The notes beneath the pieces were generated by a model. It saw only the letters and a program-made list of their open reading frames with translations. It was not told the DNA's origin and did not search any database. From Alcaligenaceae bacterium (GTDB lineage: Bacteria > Pseudomonadota > Gammaproteobacteria > Burkholderiales > Burkholderiaceae_B), in contig JAAZDZ010000298.1 of NCBI GenBank assembly GCA_012512545.1, positions 1 to 5,951 of the forward strand: a stretch of DNA of 5,951 bases. The letters run 5' to 3'. Shown here one piece after another: positions 1 through 5,909 of the stretch (its first letter is position 1; the number at the start of each line of letters is the position of its first letter). The position numbers and the translations under genes were made by a program.

Positions 1-119
1 GAATACGCCCGGTAGCCTGCAGACGTGCGCGCAACAGGCGGGATCAGGCCGATTTCCTCGTAATAGCGGATCATCTTGGCCGAAACGCCTGTGGCCTTGG
101 CCGCTTCTCCGATATTCAT
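1..119 (-). CDS. cueR: CueR-like MerR-family copper-responsive regulator, N-terminal part only (cut by window edge)
   Basis: Only the first 39 codons are in the window; the gene runs off the low-coordinate edge. The translation starts [20 protein letters not shown] and continues EEIGLIPP. This is the helix-turn-helix of MerR-family activators (about residues 2-21), followed by the wing residues RTSAGYRAY (31-39). MerR proteins bind the over-long spacer of their target promoter and untwist it when the inducer binds. The Cu(I)-binding cysteines lie outside the window, so copper specificity is inferred from the adjacent copA and from the CueR-type box upstream of copA. The start ATG (119-117) overlaps the copA stop TGA (121-119) by one base. 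An in-frame ATG directly before it (122-120) is an equally possible start, and an AGGAA motif lies about 8 nt upstream inside copA. Co-transcription and translational coupling with copA are likely. The family call is firm; the symbol is probable. Confidence 0.85.
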   Translation of the reverse strand, partial: MNIGEAAKATGVSAKMIRYYEEIGLIPPVARTSAGYRAY

Positions 120-2584
120 CATGCTGGTTCCTGCGTTCCGAAGCGGCGCAGCCGCAGCGCATTACCCAGCACGAACACGCTGGACAACGCCATGGCGCCC
201 GCCGCAAAAATGGGTGAGAGCGACACGCCCCAGGTTGGGTAGAGTACCCCGGCGGCCACCGGAATCAGCGCGGTATTGTAGATAAAAGCCCAGAAGAGAT
301 TCTGGCGGATATTGCCTATGGTGGCGCGCGACAGGGCAATGGCATTAGGCACACCTTGCAGGCTGCCGGACATCAGCACCACATCGGCGGCCTCGATAGC
401 GATATCCGTTCCGGTGCCAATGGCCAGGCCCACATCGGATTCCGCCAGCGCTGGCGCATCGTTGATGCCGTCGCCCACGAAGGCGACTGCGCCATACCCG
501 GCCCGCAGACGCCGCACGGCATCCACTTTGCCTCCGGGCAGCACTTCAGCAACCACTTCATCAATGCCCAGGCGCCTGGCGATGGCTTGCGCTGTGCGCT
601 GGTTATCGCCGGTAATCATGGCTACCTTCAGGCCGAGCTCATGCAAGGCGGCGATGGCCGCAGGCGTGCTTTCCTTGATGGGGTCTGCCACGGCAATAAT
701 CGCCGCCAGCCGCCCGCCAATTGCCGCATACAGGGGCGATTTTCCTTCCTGGCCCAAACGCTGTGCCGTTTGCGCAAAGGGCGAGACATCCAGGCCGAGT
801 TCCTGCATGTAGCGGTCGGCACCCACTTCGATCCGCTCGCCCTGCGCTTCCGCCCGCACGCCAAAGCCTGTAATGGACTCAAAACCGCTGACTTCCGGCA
901 CTTCCAAGCCTTCAGCCTGCGCGGCCTGCACAATGGCGCGGGCGATAGGGTGTTCAGACCGTGCCTCAACAGCGGCGATGCACGCCAGAACGTCGGCGCG
1001 CTCGAAACCTTCCGTGACTTCAAGGTCGGTAAGTTCGGGGCGGCCTTCAGTGAGGGTGCCGGTTTTGTCCACCGCCACGACCTGAGCATCTCGCAAGCGC
1101 TGCAGGGCCTCGCCCTTGCGGAACAGCACGCCCATTTCAGCCGCGCGGCCCGTGCCCACCATGATGGAAGTCGGCGTGGCCAGCCCCATGGCGCACGGGC
1201 AGGCAATAATCAGCACCGATACCGCATTCACCAGCGCAAACGTCAGCGCCGGGGCTGGCCCCCATATCAGCCAGACCAGGAATGTCAGCAAGGCGGCCAG
1301 CATCACCGCAGGCACAAACCACATGGTGACTTTGTCTACCATGGCCTGGATGGGCAGCTTGGAGCCCTGCGCCTGCTCAACCATGCGGATGATCTGCGCC
1401 AGCACCGTCTGGCCCCCCACCGCCGTCGCGCGGAAGGTAAAGGCGCCCGTCTGGTTGACCGTACCGCCCACCACCTCTGCCCCGGCAGATTTCACCACCG
1501 GCACCGGCTCTCCGGAAATCATGGATTCATCGACATAGCTTTCGCCCTCCATGACTTCGCCATCGACCGGCACCCTTTCGCCCGGACGCACGTCAATCAG
1601 ATCGCCCGCCGTCACTTCAGCGATTGGAATCTCCACCACCGTTCCGTTGCGCCGGACCCGGGCCGTCTTGGCCTGCAAGCCCACCAGGCGCTGAATGGCG
1701 GCCGATGTGCGGCCTTTGGCGCGGGCCTCAAGAAACCTGCCCAGCAGAATCAGGGCAACGATGACGGCAGCCGCCTCGTAATAGACATTCACTGTGCCCG
1801 CTGGCAGCAGCCCCGGCGCGAAAGTGGCCACCAGCGAATAACCATAGGCCGCCAGCGTGCCCACCGCCACCAGGGAGTTCATATCGGGCGCCAGGCGGAA
1901 CAAGGCAGGCAGGCCCTTCTGGTAAAACCGGCGGCCCGGAAACACCAGCACCAGGGTGGTCAGCGCGAACTGCAGCAGCCAGCTGGTTTGCAGGCCGATA
2001 CTGCGTTCGATCAGGGCATGTACGCCGGGCACCAAATGCGAGCCCATTTCCAGAATGAAAACCGGCAAGGCCAATACCACCGCCAGCAGAAAATCGCGCT
2101 TCAATTCATTGCGTTCAGTGTCTTTCTTAGCCAGGGCTTCGTCGGCGTTCGCCCCTGCGGCGGCATCCACTGGCCGGGCGTCAAAGCCCGTTTTATCGAC
2201 TGCGGCCACCAGCGCTGCCGCATCCGCCACGCCCTGCACTGTGGCCCGCTCCGTGGTCAGGTTGACGCTGACCTCCCGCACGCCTTCCACCTTGCGCAAA
2301 GCCGCTTCCACCCTGCCCACGCAGGACGCGCACGTCATGCCTTCGATATCCAGCTCAATGGTGCTGGCAGGCACATCAAAACCTGTTTTCTCGATGGCGT
2401 CGATCAGCGATTGGCGGCGGGTGCCCGGAGCAACCTGCAGGTCAGCCCGTTCGGTTGCAAGATTGACGCTGACCTCTTCCACGCCTTCCACCTTGCGCAA
2501 GGCAGCTTCGACACGGCCTACGCAAGAAGCGCAGGTCATGCCTTCAACGGGCAAGGAAATGGAAAGAGTCGCGGCGGCAGTCAT
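119..2584 (-). CDS. copA: Cu(I)-exporting P1B-type ATPase CopA with two N-terminal heavy-metal-associated domains
   Basis: This is an inner-membrane pump that uses ATP to export Cu(I) (and typically Ag(I)) from the cytoplasm. The 821-aa length is normal for a two-HMA CopA. Domains in order: HMA1 (about 9-70) with CASC at 18-21; HMA2 (about 76-137) with CASC at 85-88; membrane helices near 164-180, 200-216, 233-255 and 266-284; an actuator domain with SGEP at 357-360; a helix with the metal-site CPC at 462-464; the phosphorylation motif DKTGTLT with D506; SEHP (543-546) in the nucleotide domain; TGD at 658-660; GDGIND at 704-709; and two last helices carrying YN (769-770) and MxxSS (M798, S801, S802). 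CPC plus YN plus MxxSS is the Cu(I) class (P1B-1) signature, which argues against a Zn/Cd pump. Start: an AGGAG (2595-2591) lies 6 nt before the ATG, downstream of the CueR-type promoter. The stop overlaps the start of cueR. The two HMA domains are unusually alike. Confidence 0.97.
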   Translation of the reverse strand: MTAAATLSISLPVEGMTCASCVGRVEAALRKVEGVEEVSVNLATERADLQVAPGTRRQSLIDAIEKTGFDVPASTIELDIEGMTCASCVGRVEAALRKVEGVREVSVNLTTERATVQGVADAAALVAAVDKTGFDARPVDAAAGANADEALAKKDTERNELKRDFLLAVVLALPVFILEMGSHLVPGVHALIERSIGLQTSWLLQFALTTLVLVFPGRRFYQKGLPALFRLAPDMNSLVAVGTLAAYGYSLVATFAPGLLPAGTVNVYYEAAAVIVALILLGRFLEARAKGRTSAAIQRLVGLQAKTARVRRNGTVVEIPIAEVTAGDLIDVRPGERVPVDGEVMEGESYVDESMISGEPVPVVKSAGAEVVGGTVNQTGAFTFRATAVGGQTVLAQIIRMVEQAQGSKLPIQAMVDKVTMWFVPAVMLAALLTFLVWLIWGPAPALTFALVNAVSVLIIACPCAMGLATPTSIMVGTGRAAEMGVLFRKGEALQRLRDAQVVAVDKTGTLTEGRPELTDLEVTEGFERADVLACIAAVEARSEHPIARAIVQAAQAEGLEVPEVSGFESITGFGVRAEAQGERIEVGADRYMQELGLDVSPFAQTAQRLGQEGKSPLYAAIGGRLAAIIAVADPIKESTPAAIAALHELGLKVAMITGDNQRTAQAIARRLGIDEVVAEVLPGGKVDAVRRLRAGYGAVAFVGDGINDAPALAESDVGLAIGTGTDIAIEAADVVLMSGSLQGVPNAIALSRATIGNIRQNLFWAFIYNTALIPVAAGVLYPTWGVSLSPIFAAGAMALSSVFVLGNALRLRRFGTQEPA
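2260..2341. repeat. Intragenic repeat copy 2 (coding for the HMA2 core of copA)
   Basis: Second copy of the copA HMA core repeat, in the same orientation and reading frame as the copy at 2461-2542. The 13 mismatches fall at both synonymous and non-synonymous positions; for example copy 1 reads [13 protein letters not shown] where copy 2 reads [13 protein letters not shown]. The 201-bp spacing means that recombination between copies would delete exactly one HMA domain in frame. Confidence 0.85.
2461..2542. repeat. Intragenic repeat copy 1 (coding for the HMA1 core of copA)
   Basis: This 82-bp stretch encodes the CASC metal loop and following helix of HMA1. By hand alignment it matches the stretch at 2260-2341, exactly 201 bp (67 codons) away, at 69 of 82 bases. 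It includes an exact 21-bp run (2480-2500 here, 2279-2299 in copy 2). The proteins are identical from the G before MTCASC through KVEGV. This suggests domain duplication with either recent origin or homogenisation by gene conversion. Confidence 0.85.
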
Positions 2585-2626
2585 GGTCAGCTCCTGGAAG
2601 TCGGATATTCATATCAGCGTGCTTCA

Positions 2627-2657
2627 AGAATAAACCTTTCCATGATGGGAAGGTCAA
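2627..2657 (-). promoter_or_regulatory. CueR-type promoter of copA (19-bp spacer with dyad operator)
   Basis: Reading the minus strand, the -35 is TTGACC (2657-2652), the spacer is exactly 19 bp (2651-2633) and the -10 is TATTCT (2632-2627). The 19-bp spacing is the hallmark of promoters activated by MerR-family proteins. The spacer sits in a 21-bp dyad (2654-2634) with arms ACCTTCCC and GGAAAGGT around 5 bp, matching in 7 of 8 positions. It closely resembles the known CueR box (ACCTTCC-N7-GGAAGGT) of E. coli copA. Transcription should start near 2620, leaving a leader of about 35 nt before the copA ATG. CueR bound here would repress or idle without copper and activate with Cu(I). Confidence 0.93.
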
Positions 2658-2673
2658 GACCATTCAGGGAACA

Positions 2674-3012
2674 TCACACAATAAGCGAATGTGTCCTCAG
2701 CCATTCCTTAAGCGCATCGTTCATGCGTGTCTGCCAACCAGGGCCCGTGGCACGAAAAGCAGCCAGAACATCCTGGTCGAAACGGATCGACACTTGTTCC
2801 TTGTTGCCACTCCCCTTTGGCCGGCCCGCACGGCGGAGGGTGACAGCTTCACGCATGACCGTAGCCGCATCCGGTGAATCTTCATCCAAGGCGGGTTCAA
2901 TATCTGCCGCCGCTTCACGCCGCACCCGCGCCCAATCCGTCTGAGACTTCTTGAGAGCGCGGCTAGCCTGCATTTCTTCAGTCGTCATTGCTGTAGTTTT
3001 CAAGCCAGTCAT
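2674..3012 (-). CDS. brnA: BrnA-family antitoxin of a type II toxin-antitoxin system
   Basis: 112-aa antitoxin that binds and neutralises the BrnT ribonuclease; in this family the dimer also represses its own operon. An N-terminal charged, probably flexible segment (about 1-60) is followed by GRPKG (63-67) and a ribbon-helix-helix-like C-terminal domain. In that domain the strand VSIRF (74-78) precedes the family-typical stretch DVLAAFRATGPGWQTRMNDA (81-100). The family match is strong. I chose the ATG at 3012 because GGGAGG lies 6 nt upstream; a longer open frame reaches 3084 but lies deep inside brnT. A further ATG at 2988 is possible but has poorer spacing. With the 3012 start the gene overlaps the 3' end of brnT by 35 bp in another frame, so the two are translated from one message. 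The stop lies only 16 bp before the -35 of the copA promoter. Confidence 0.92.
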   Translation of the reverse strand: MTGLKTTAMTTEEMQASRALKKSQTDWARVRREAAADIEPALDEDSPDAATVMREAVTLRRAGRPKGSGNKEQVSIRFDQDVLAAFRATGPGWQTRMNDALKEWLRTHSLIV

Positions 3013-3271
3013 GATAAGCCTCCCTTTCAGAACGATTGGCTCGACGAAAGCTGATGATGCGAAGTTCGTCCACACCAGGAACATGCACGACAGTCATTAC
3101 AGTAAGTGCTTCGAATACGTAAGCGAATGATTGCACCCGCTGTTCGCCCCGCCTTGTACTAAAGACATCCAGCCGATACACGCTCGTTATGACAAGGTCG
3201 GCATCTGTGAAGTCGAGGCCGTGTTTCTCAAGATTCAGCTTTCGCTTGGCTTCATCCCAAACATACCGCAT
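2978..3271 (-). CDS. brnT: BrnT-family ribonuclease toxin of a type II toxin-antitoxin system
   Basis: 97-aa toxin of the BrnT (DUF497) family. Known members have a RelE-like fold and inhibit translation by cleaving RNA. Visible signatures are the N-terminal WDEAKRKLNLEKHGLDF (5-21) and the C-terminal RIISFRRANRSEREAY (71-86) with the conserved R-I-I-S, R76/R77 and E82...Y86 pattern. No truncation or frameshift is visible and the length is typical, so the toxin is probably intact. An AGGA (3280-3277) lies 5 nt before the ATG. The toxin gene precedes and overlaps its antitoxin gene, the usual brnT-brnA order. An inverted repeat 9 bp upstream of the start codon (3281-3300) is a likely operator for BrnA autoregulation. 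Confidence 0.93.
   Translation of the reverse strand: MRYVWDEAKRKLNLEKHGLDFTDADLVITSVYRLDVFSTRRGEQRVQSFAYVFEALTVMTVVHVPGVDELRIISFRRANRSEREAYHDWLENYSNDD
3019..3024 (-). promoter_or_regulatory. Ribosome binding site that fixes the brnA start
   Basis: GGGAGG on the minus strand, 6 nt upstream of the ATG at 3012-3010. It lies within the 3' coding part of brnT. It is a near-perfect Shine-Dalgarno sequence and appears better than the brnT one (AGGA). That would favour antitoxin over toxin synthesis from the shared message. Confidence 0.75.
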
Positions 3272-3280
3272 TTCTATCCT

Positions 3281-3312
3281 ATTAATGTAGATGCATTAAT
3301 TAGGAGAGGCAA
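3281..3312 (-). promoter_or_regulatory. Probable brnTA operator (inverted repeat) with a weaker promoter candidate
   Basis: At 3281-3300 there is a perfect 7-bp inverted repeat, ATTAATG-N6-CATTAAT, in AT-rich DNA just upstream of brnT. This is the expected type and place for a site bound by a dimeric ribbon-helix-helix antitoxin. A possible promoter overlaps it on the minus strand: TTGCCT (3312-3307), 17-bp spacer, TACATT (3289-3284), each 4 of 6 to consensus. Its predicted start near 3277 would fall inside the brnT ribosome binding site, so the true promoter may sit further upstream. The repeat is certain; its role is inference. Confidence 0.5.
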
Positions 3313-3439
3313 GTAGTTATGGGCACTCAGGGTTTTAGGCAGTTCCATGCTGGCATCCACAGATGAATCACACATTCCATCATGACCGGACGCCGAAGCC
3401 TTGAGCCCATTGAGTGAACGAAACAATCCCTTCGGAAAC

Positions 3440-3480
3440 TACGACACGTGTGCTGCGGGAGGCGCATCACACGTGTCGTA
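3440..3480 (-). terminator. Strong hairpin downstream of the acyl-CoA operon, likely transcription terminator
   Basis: TACGACACGTGTG (3440-3452) and CACACGTGTCGTA (3468-3480) form a perfect 13-bp stem. After one mismatch the stem continues with TGCG (3454-3457) and CGCA (3463-3466) around a 5-nt loop. It begins 26 nt after the CoA-transferase stop codon. On the minus strand it is followed by GTTTCC, a weak T-tract, so intrinsic termination is probable but not certain. Each arm also contains the self-complementary octamer ACACGTGT, so a protein-binding role is an alternative. Confidence 0.6.
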
Positions 3481-3506
3481 TCCGCTTGGTGAGCAGGTGC
3501 TGGGCG

Positions 3507-4688
3507 TCAGATTGCGCCTTCGCTGCGCATGGCGGCGATAGCTTCCTGGGACCAGCCCAGTTCCTGCAGAATGACGTCAGTGTGCTGGCCCAGACCCGGC
3601 ACGCCGTCCATGCGCGGAGCATAGTCGTTGCTGGTGCCCGGCGGCAGCAGTGCAGGCACCGTGCCGCTGGGGGTGGTGATTTCCGTCCAGCGATTGCGGG
3701 CCTTCAATTGCGGGTGATTCCAGACATCGTGCATGTCGTTGACCCGGGCGTTGGCGATCGGCGCGTCGTCCAGCCGCTGCAAGACCTGGTCGGCAGTGAG
3801 ATCCGCAAACGATTCCACAATGATGGCGCGCAGCGCATCGCGGTTTTCCACCCGGCGCGAGTTCGACACAAAACGTTCGTCTTCCAGCAGTTCGGGGCGC
3901 TGCAGAACGCTTTTGCAGAACGAGGCCCATTCACGCTCGTTCTGCAGGCCCAGCATGATGGAAGCGCCGTCGCCCGCCGGAAAGGGGCCATAGGGGTAAA
4001 TGGTGGCGTGAGCCGCACCCGCCCGCGGGGGCGGCATGGCCCCTTCGAAGGCGTAGTACATGGGGAAACCCATCCATTCGACCATGCTTTCCAGCATGGA
4101 CACATCAATGCGCGTGCCCTTGCCGGTCTTGCCGCGTTTCACCAGCGCGGCAAGAATGCTGCTGTAGGCATACATGCCCGCCGAAATATCGGCAATGGAA
4201 CAGCCCGCCTTGGCAGGCTCATCCTTGGTGCCGGTCACGGACAGAAAGCCCGATTCGCTTTGGATCAGCAGATCATAGGCTTTCTTGTCGCGGTAAGGGC
4301 CATCGTCGCCGTAGCCGGAAATATCGCAGACGATAAGCCCAGGGTGCTTGGGATGCAGTTCTTCAAACGACAGGCCCAGGCGGGCAGCCGCGCCCGGCGC
4401 CAGGTTCTGCACCAGCACATCGGCTTCTTCAAGCAGCTTGGCCAGCACCTTCTTCGCTTCCGGGTTTTTGACATCCAGCGTCATGCTTTCCTTGGAACGG
4501 TTGGTCCAGACGAAGTGCGAGGACATGCCCTGCACGCGCTCGTCGTAACCCCGGGCAAAGTCGCCCGTGCCCGGGCGTTCAACCTTGATGACCCGCGCGC
4601 CCAGATCAGCGAGCTGGCGGGTGCAGAATGGCGCCGCAATGGCATGTTCAAGTGTAATGACGGTAATGCCGTCGAGAGGACGTGACAT
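3507..4688 (-). CDS. CaiB/BaiF (class III) CoA-transferase family protein
   Basis: 393-aa cytoplasmic enzyme of the family that includes formyl-CoA:oxalate CoA-transferase, CaiB and BaiF. Members move CoA from an acyl-CoA donor to a carboxylic acid acceptor through an enzyme-bound anhydride or thioester on an aspartate. Visible family features are the N-terminal MSRPLDGITVITLEHAIAAP with DLGARVIKVERPGTGD (28-43), LDVKNPEAKK (71-80), AYDLLIQSESG (137-147), and the GCSIADISAGMYA block whose D167 matches the position of the catalytic Asp (D169) in formyl-CoA transferase. The glycine-containing YPYGPFPAGDG (231-241) precedes the small domain, and the C-terminus PGLGQHTDVILQELG is also typical. 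Length is normal. Start: the ATG at 4688 begins the conserved N-terminus; the frame stays open to 4739 but that overlaps the dehydrogenase gene and lacks family sequence. Only 10 bases separate it from the dehydrogenase stop, so the two form an operon. The substrate is unknown. Confidence 0.92.
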   Translation of the reverse strand: MSRPLDGITVITLEHAIAAPFCTRQLADLGARVIKVERPGTGDFARGYDERVQGMSSHFVWTNRSKESMTLDVKNPEAKKVLAKLLEEADVLVQNLAPGAAARLGLSFEELHPKHPGLIVCDISGYGDDGPYRDKKAYDLLIQSESGFLSVTGTKDEPAKAGCSIADISAGMYAYSSILAALVKRGKTGKGTRIDVSMLESMVEWMGFPMYYAFEGAMPPPRAGAAHATIYPYGPFPAGDGASIMLGLQNEREWASFCKSVLQRPELLEDERFVSNSRRVENRDALRAIIVESFADLTADQVLQRLDDAPIANARVNDMHDVWNHPQLKARNRWTEITTPSGTVPALLPPGTSNDYAPRMDGVPGLGQHTDVILQELGWSQEAIAAMRSEGAI

Positions 4689-4698
4689 AGCGTATTTC

Positions 4699-5859
4699 TT
4701 AGAACGAGCGTGGCAGACCAAGCACGTGCTCGGCCACATAGGAGTAAATCAGGTTGGTGGAAATAGGCGCCACCTGATACAGACGGGTTTCGCGGAATTT
4801 GCGTTCGATATCGTATTCGTTGGCAAAGCCGAAACCACCGTGGGTCTGCATGCAGACGTTGGCCGCTTCCCAGCTGGCCTTGGCCGCCAGATACTTGGCC
4901 ATATTCGCCTGAGCGCCGCAATTTTCGTGGGCATCGAAACGGCGGGCGGCTTCAAAACGCATGAGGTTGGCGGCTTCGACTTCGATGAAGGCATCGGCAA
5001 TCGGGAACTGCACACCCTGGTTCTTGCCGATGGGGCGGTCGAACACAATGCGCTCGTTGGCGTAATTGGTGGCGCGGTCAATGAACCAATAGCCATCGCC
5101 AATGCACTCAGCCGCAATCAGCGTGCGTTCGGCATTGAGACCTTCCAGAATGTATTTGAAACCCTTGCCTTCTTCGCCAATCAGGTTTTCTTCCGGGATT
5201 TCCAGGTTCTCGAAGAACAATTCGTTGGTTTCGTGATTCACCAGGTTGGGAATGGGGCGAACCGTCAGACCTTTGCCGATGGCATCGTGCAGGTCAACGA
5301 TGAAAATGGACATGCCTTCGGATTTCTTCTTGACCTCGGCCAGCGGCGTGGTGCGCGCCAGCAGAATCATGAGATCGGAATGCTGCACCCGCGAAATCCA
5401 CACTTTCTGGCCGTTCACCACGTAACGGTCGCCCTTCTTGACGGCGGTGGTCTTGAGTTTGGTGGTATCGGTGCCGGTGGTGGGCTCAGTCACGGCCATG
5501 GACTGAATGCGCAGCTTGCCAGCCGCAATGGCGGGCAGGTATTTTTCTTTCTGTTCCTTGCTGCCGCTGCGCAGCAACGTGCCCATGTTGTACATCTGGC
5601 CGTGTACGGCGCCGGCATTGCCGCCAGAACGGTTGATTTCTTCCATGATGACGGTGGCTGCAGTCAGCCCCAGGCCGGTGCCGCCGTATTCTTCAGGAAT
5701 CATGGCAGACAGCCAGCCGGCTTCCATCAAGGCGTCCACAAACTCTTCCGGATAGGCTTTTTTCTCGTCTACCTTGCGGAAGTATTCGTCGGGAAACTGG
5801 CGGCAAAGCTGACGCACTGCGTCACGGATATCCTGAAATTCGTCGGTTTGGTTGTACAT
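4699..5859 (-). CDS. Acyl-CoA dehydrogenase family flavoprotein
   Basis: 386-aa FAD enzyme expected to introduce a 2,3 double bond into an acyl-CoA thioester and pass electrons to ETF. Order of parts: all-alpha N-terminal domain (about 5-116), a middle beta domain with the flavin/substrate motif MAVTEPTTGTDTT (121-133) and YVVNGQKVWIS (146-156), and a C-terminal alpha domain (about 230-386) with NERIVFDRPIGKNQGVQFPI (268-287) and MQTHGGFGFANEYDIERKFR (337-356). At the usual catalytic position of medium- and short-chain enzymes (the E of YEGT) this protein reads APIST, without Glu. It has Glu 244 in GLNAER, aligning with the catalytic Glu of isovaleryl-CoA and long-chain dehydrogenases. Start: AGGAG (5870-5866) sits 6 nt before the ATG at 5859; an earlier in-frame ATG at 5889 lies upstream of that site and has no family sequence. 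First gene of an operon with the CoA-transferase. Substrate unknown; a branched or dicarboxylic acid is a guess. Confidence 0.93.
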   Translation of the reverse strand: MYNQTDEFQDIRDAVRQLCRQFPDEYFRKVDEKKAYPEEFVDALMEAGWLSAMIPEEYGGTGLGLTAATVIMEEINRSGGNAGAVHGQMYNMGTLLRSGSKEQKEKYLPAIAAGKLRIQSMAVTEPTTGTDTTKLKTTAVKKGDRYVVNGQKVWISRVQHSDLMILLARTTPLAEVKKKSEGMSIFIVDLHDAIGKGLTVRPIPNLVNHETNELFFENLEIPEENLIGEEGKGFKYILEGLNAERTLIAAECIGDGYWFIDRATNYANERIVFDRPIGKNQGVQFPIADAFIEVEAANLMRFEAARRFDAHENCGAQANMAKYLAAKASWEAANVCMQTHGGFGFANEYDIERKFRETRLYQVAPISTNLIYSYVAEHVLGLPRSF

Positions 5860-5865
5860 GTATTT

Positions 5866-5871
5866 CTCCTT
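5866..5871 (-). promoter_or_regulatory. Ribosome binding site that fixes the acyl-CoA dehydrogenase start
   Basis: AAGGAG on the minus strand, 6 nt before the ATG at 5859-5857. It selects that ATG over the in-frame ATG at 5889, whose extra ten residues (MHNSTIKEKY) look like translated leader. Confidence 0.8.
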
Positions 5872-5880
5872 GATGGTGCT

Positions 5881-5909
5881 ATTGTGCAAACTCCATTGAT
5901 ATTTGTGAA
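5881..5909 (-). promoter_or_regulatory. Candidate sigma70 promoter of the acyl-CoA operon
   Basis: Minus-strand TTCACA (5909-5904, 5 of 6 to consensus), 17-bp spacer, CACAAT (5886-5881, 4 of 6). The predicted start near 5874 would leave a leader of about 15 nt that just includes the AAGGAG. The whole 5860-5951 region is markedly AT-rich relative to the genes. A short palindrome TATTTGTGAAATA (5900-5912) overlaps the -35 and could be an operator. No regulator gene is visible in the window. This is inference from motif matching only. Confidence 0.4.

Noticed and set aside
119..2584. A Zn/Cd/Pb-type P1B ATPase
   Set aside because: CPC with YN and MxxSS in the last helices, together with CASC-type HMA domains and a CueR box, fits Cu(I)/Ag(I) transport.
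356..2944. An 862-codon open frame on the plus strand across copA and most of brnA
   Set aside because: It is antisense to copA, which has every P-type ATPase motif. The translation is rich in His, Gln, Arg and Gly with no domain, as expected from the reverse frame of GC-rich codons.
3013..3084. A longer brnA starting at 3084
   Set aside because: The extra 24 residues lie in brnT coding sequence, while a GGGAGG at ideal spacing marks the ATG at 3012.
3319..3366. A 15-codon plus-strand frame with a GGAGAGG about 9 nt upstream
   Set aside because: It is too short, has no recognisable sequence and no plus-strand promoter or neighbour; chance is the simplest explanation.
3414..4685. A 423-codon open frame on the plus strand opposite the CoA-transferase
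   Set aside because: Same type of antisense shadow. The minus-strand protein matches the CaiB/BaiF family over its full length, while this one shows no recognisable sequence.
3507..5859. A 3-sulfinopropionate pathway (succinyl-CoA:3-sulfinopropionate CoA-transferase plus desulfinase, as in Advenella)
   Set aside because: The gene pairing is alike, but as I recall the Advenella desulfinase has Gln in place of the catalytic Glu and an Arg near residue 84. Here Glu 244 is present and residues 82-85 are AGAV, so an ordinary dehydrogenase is more likely.
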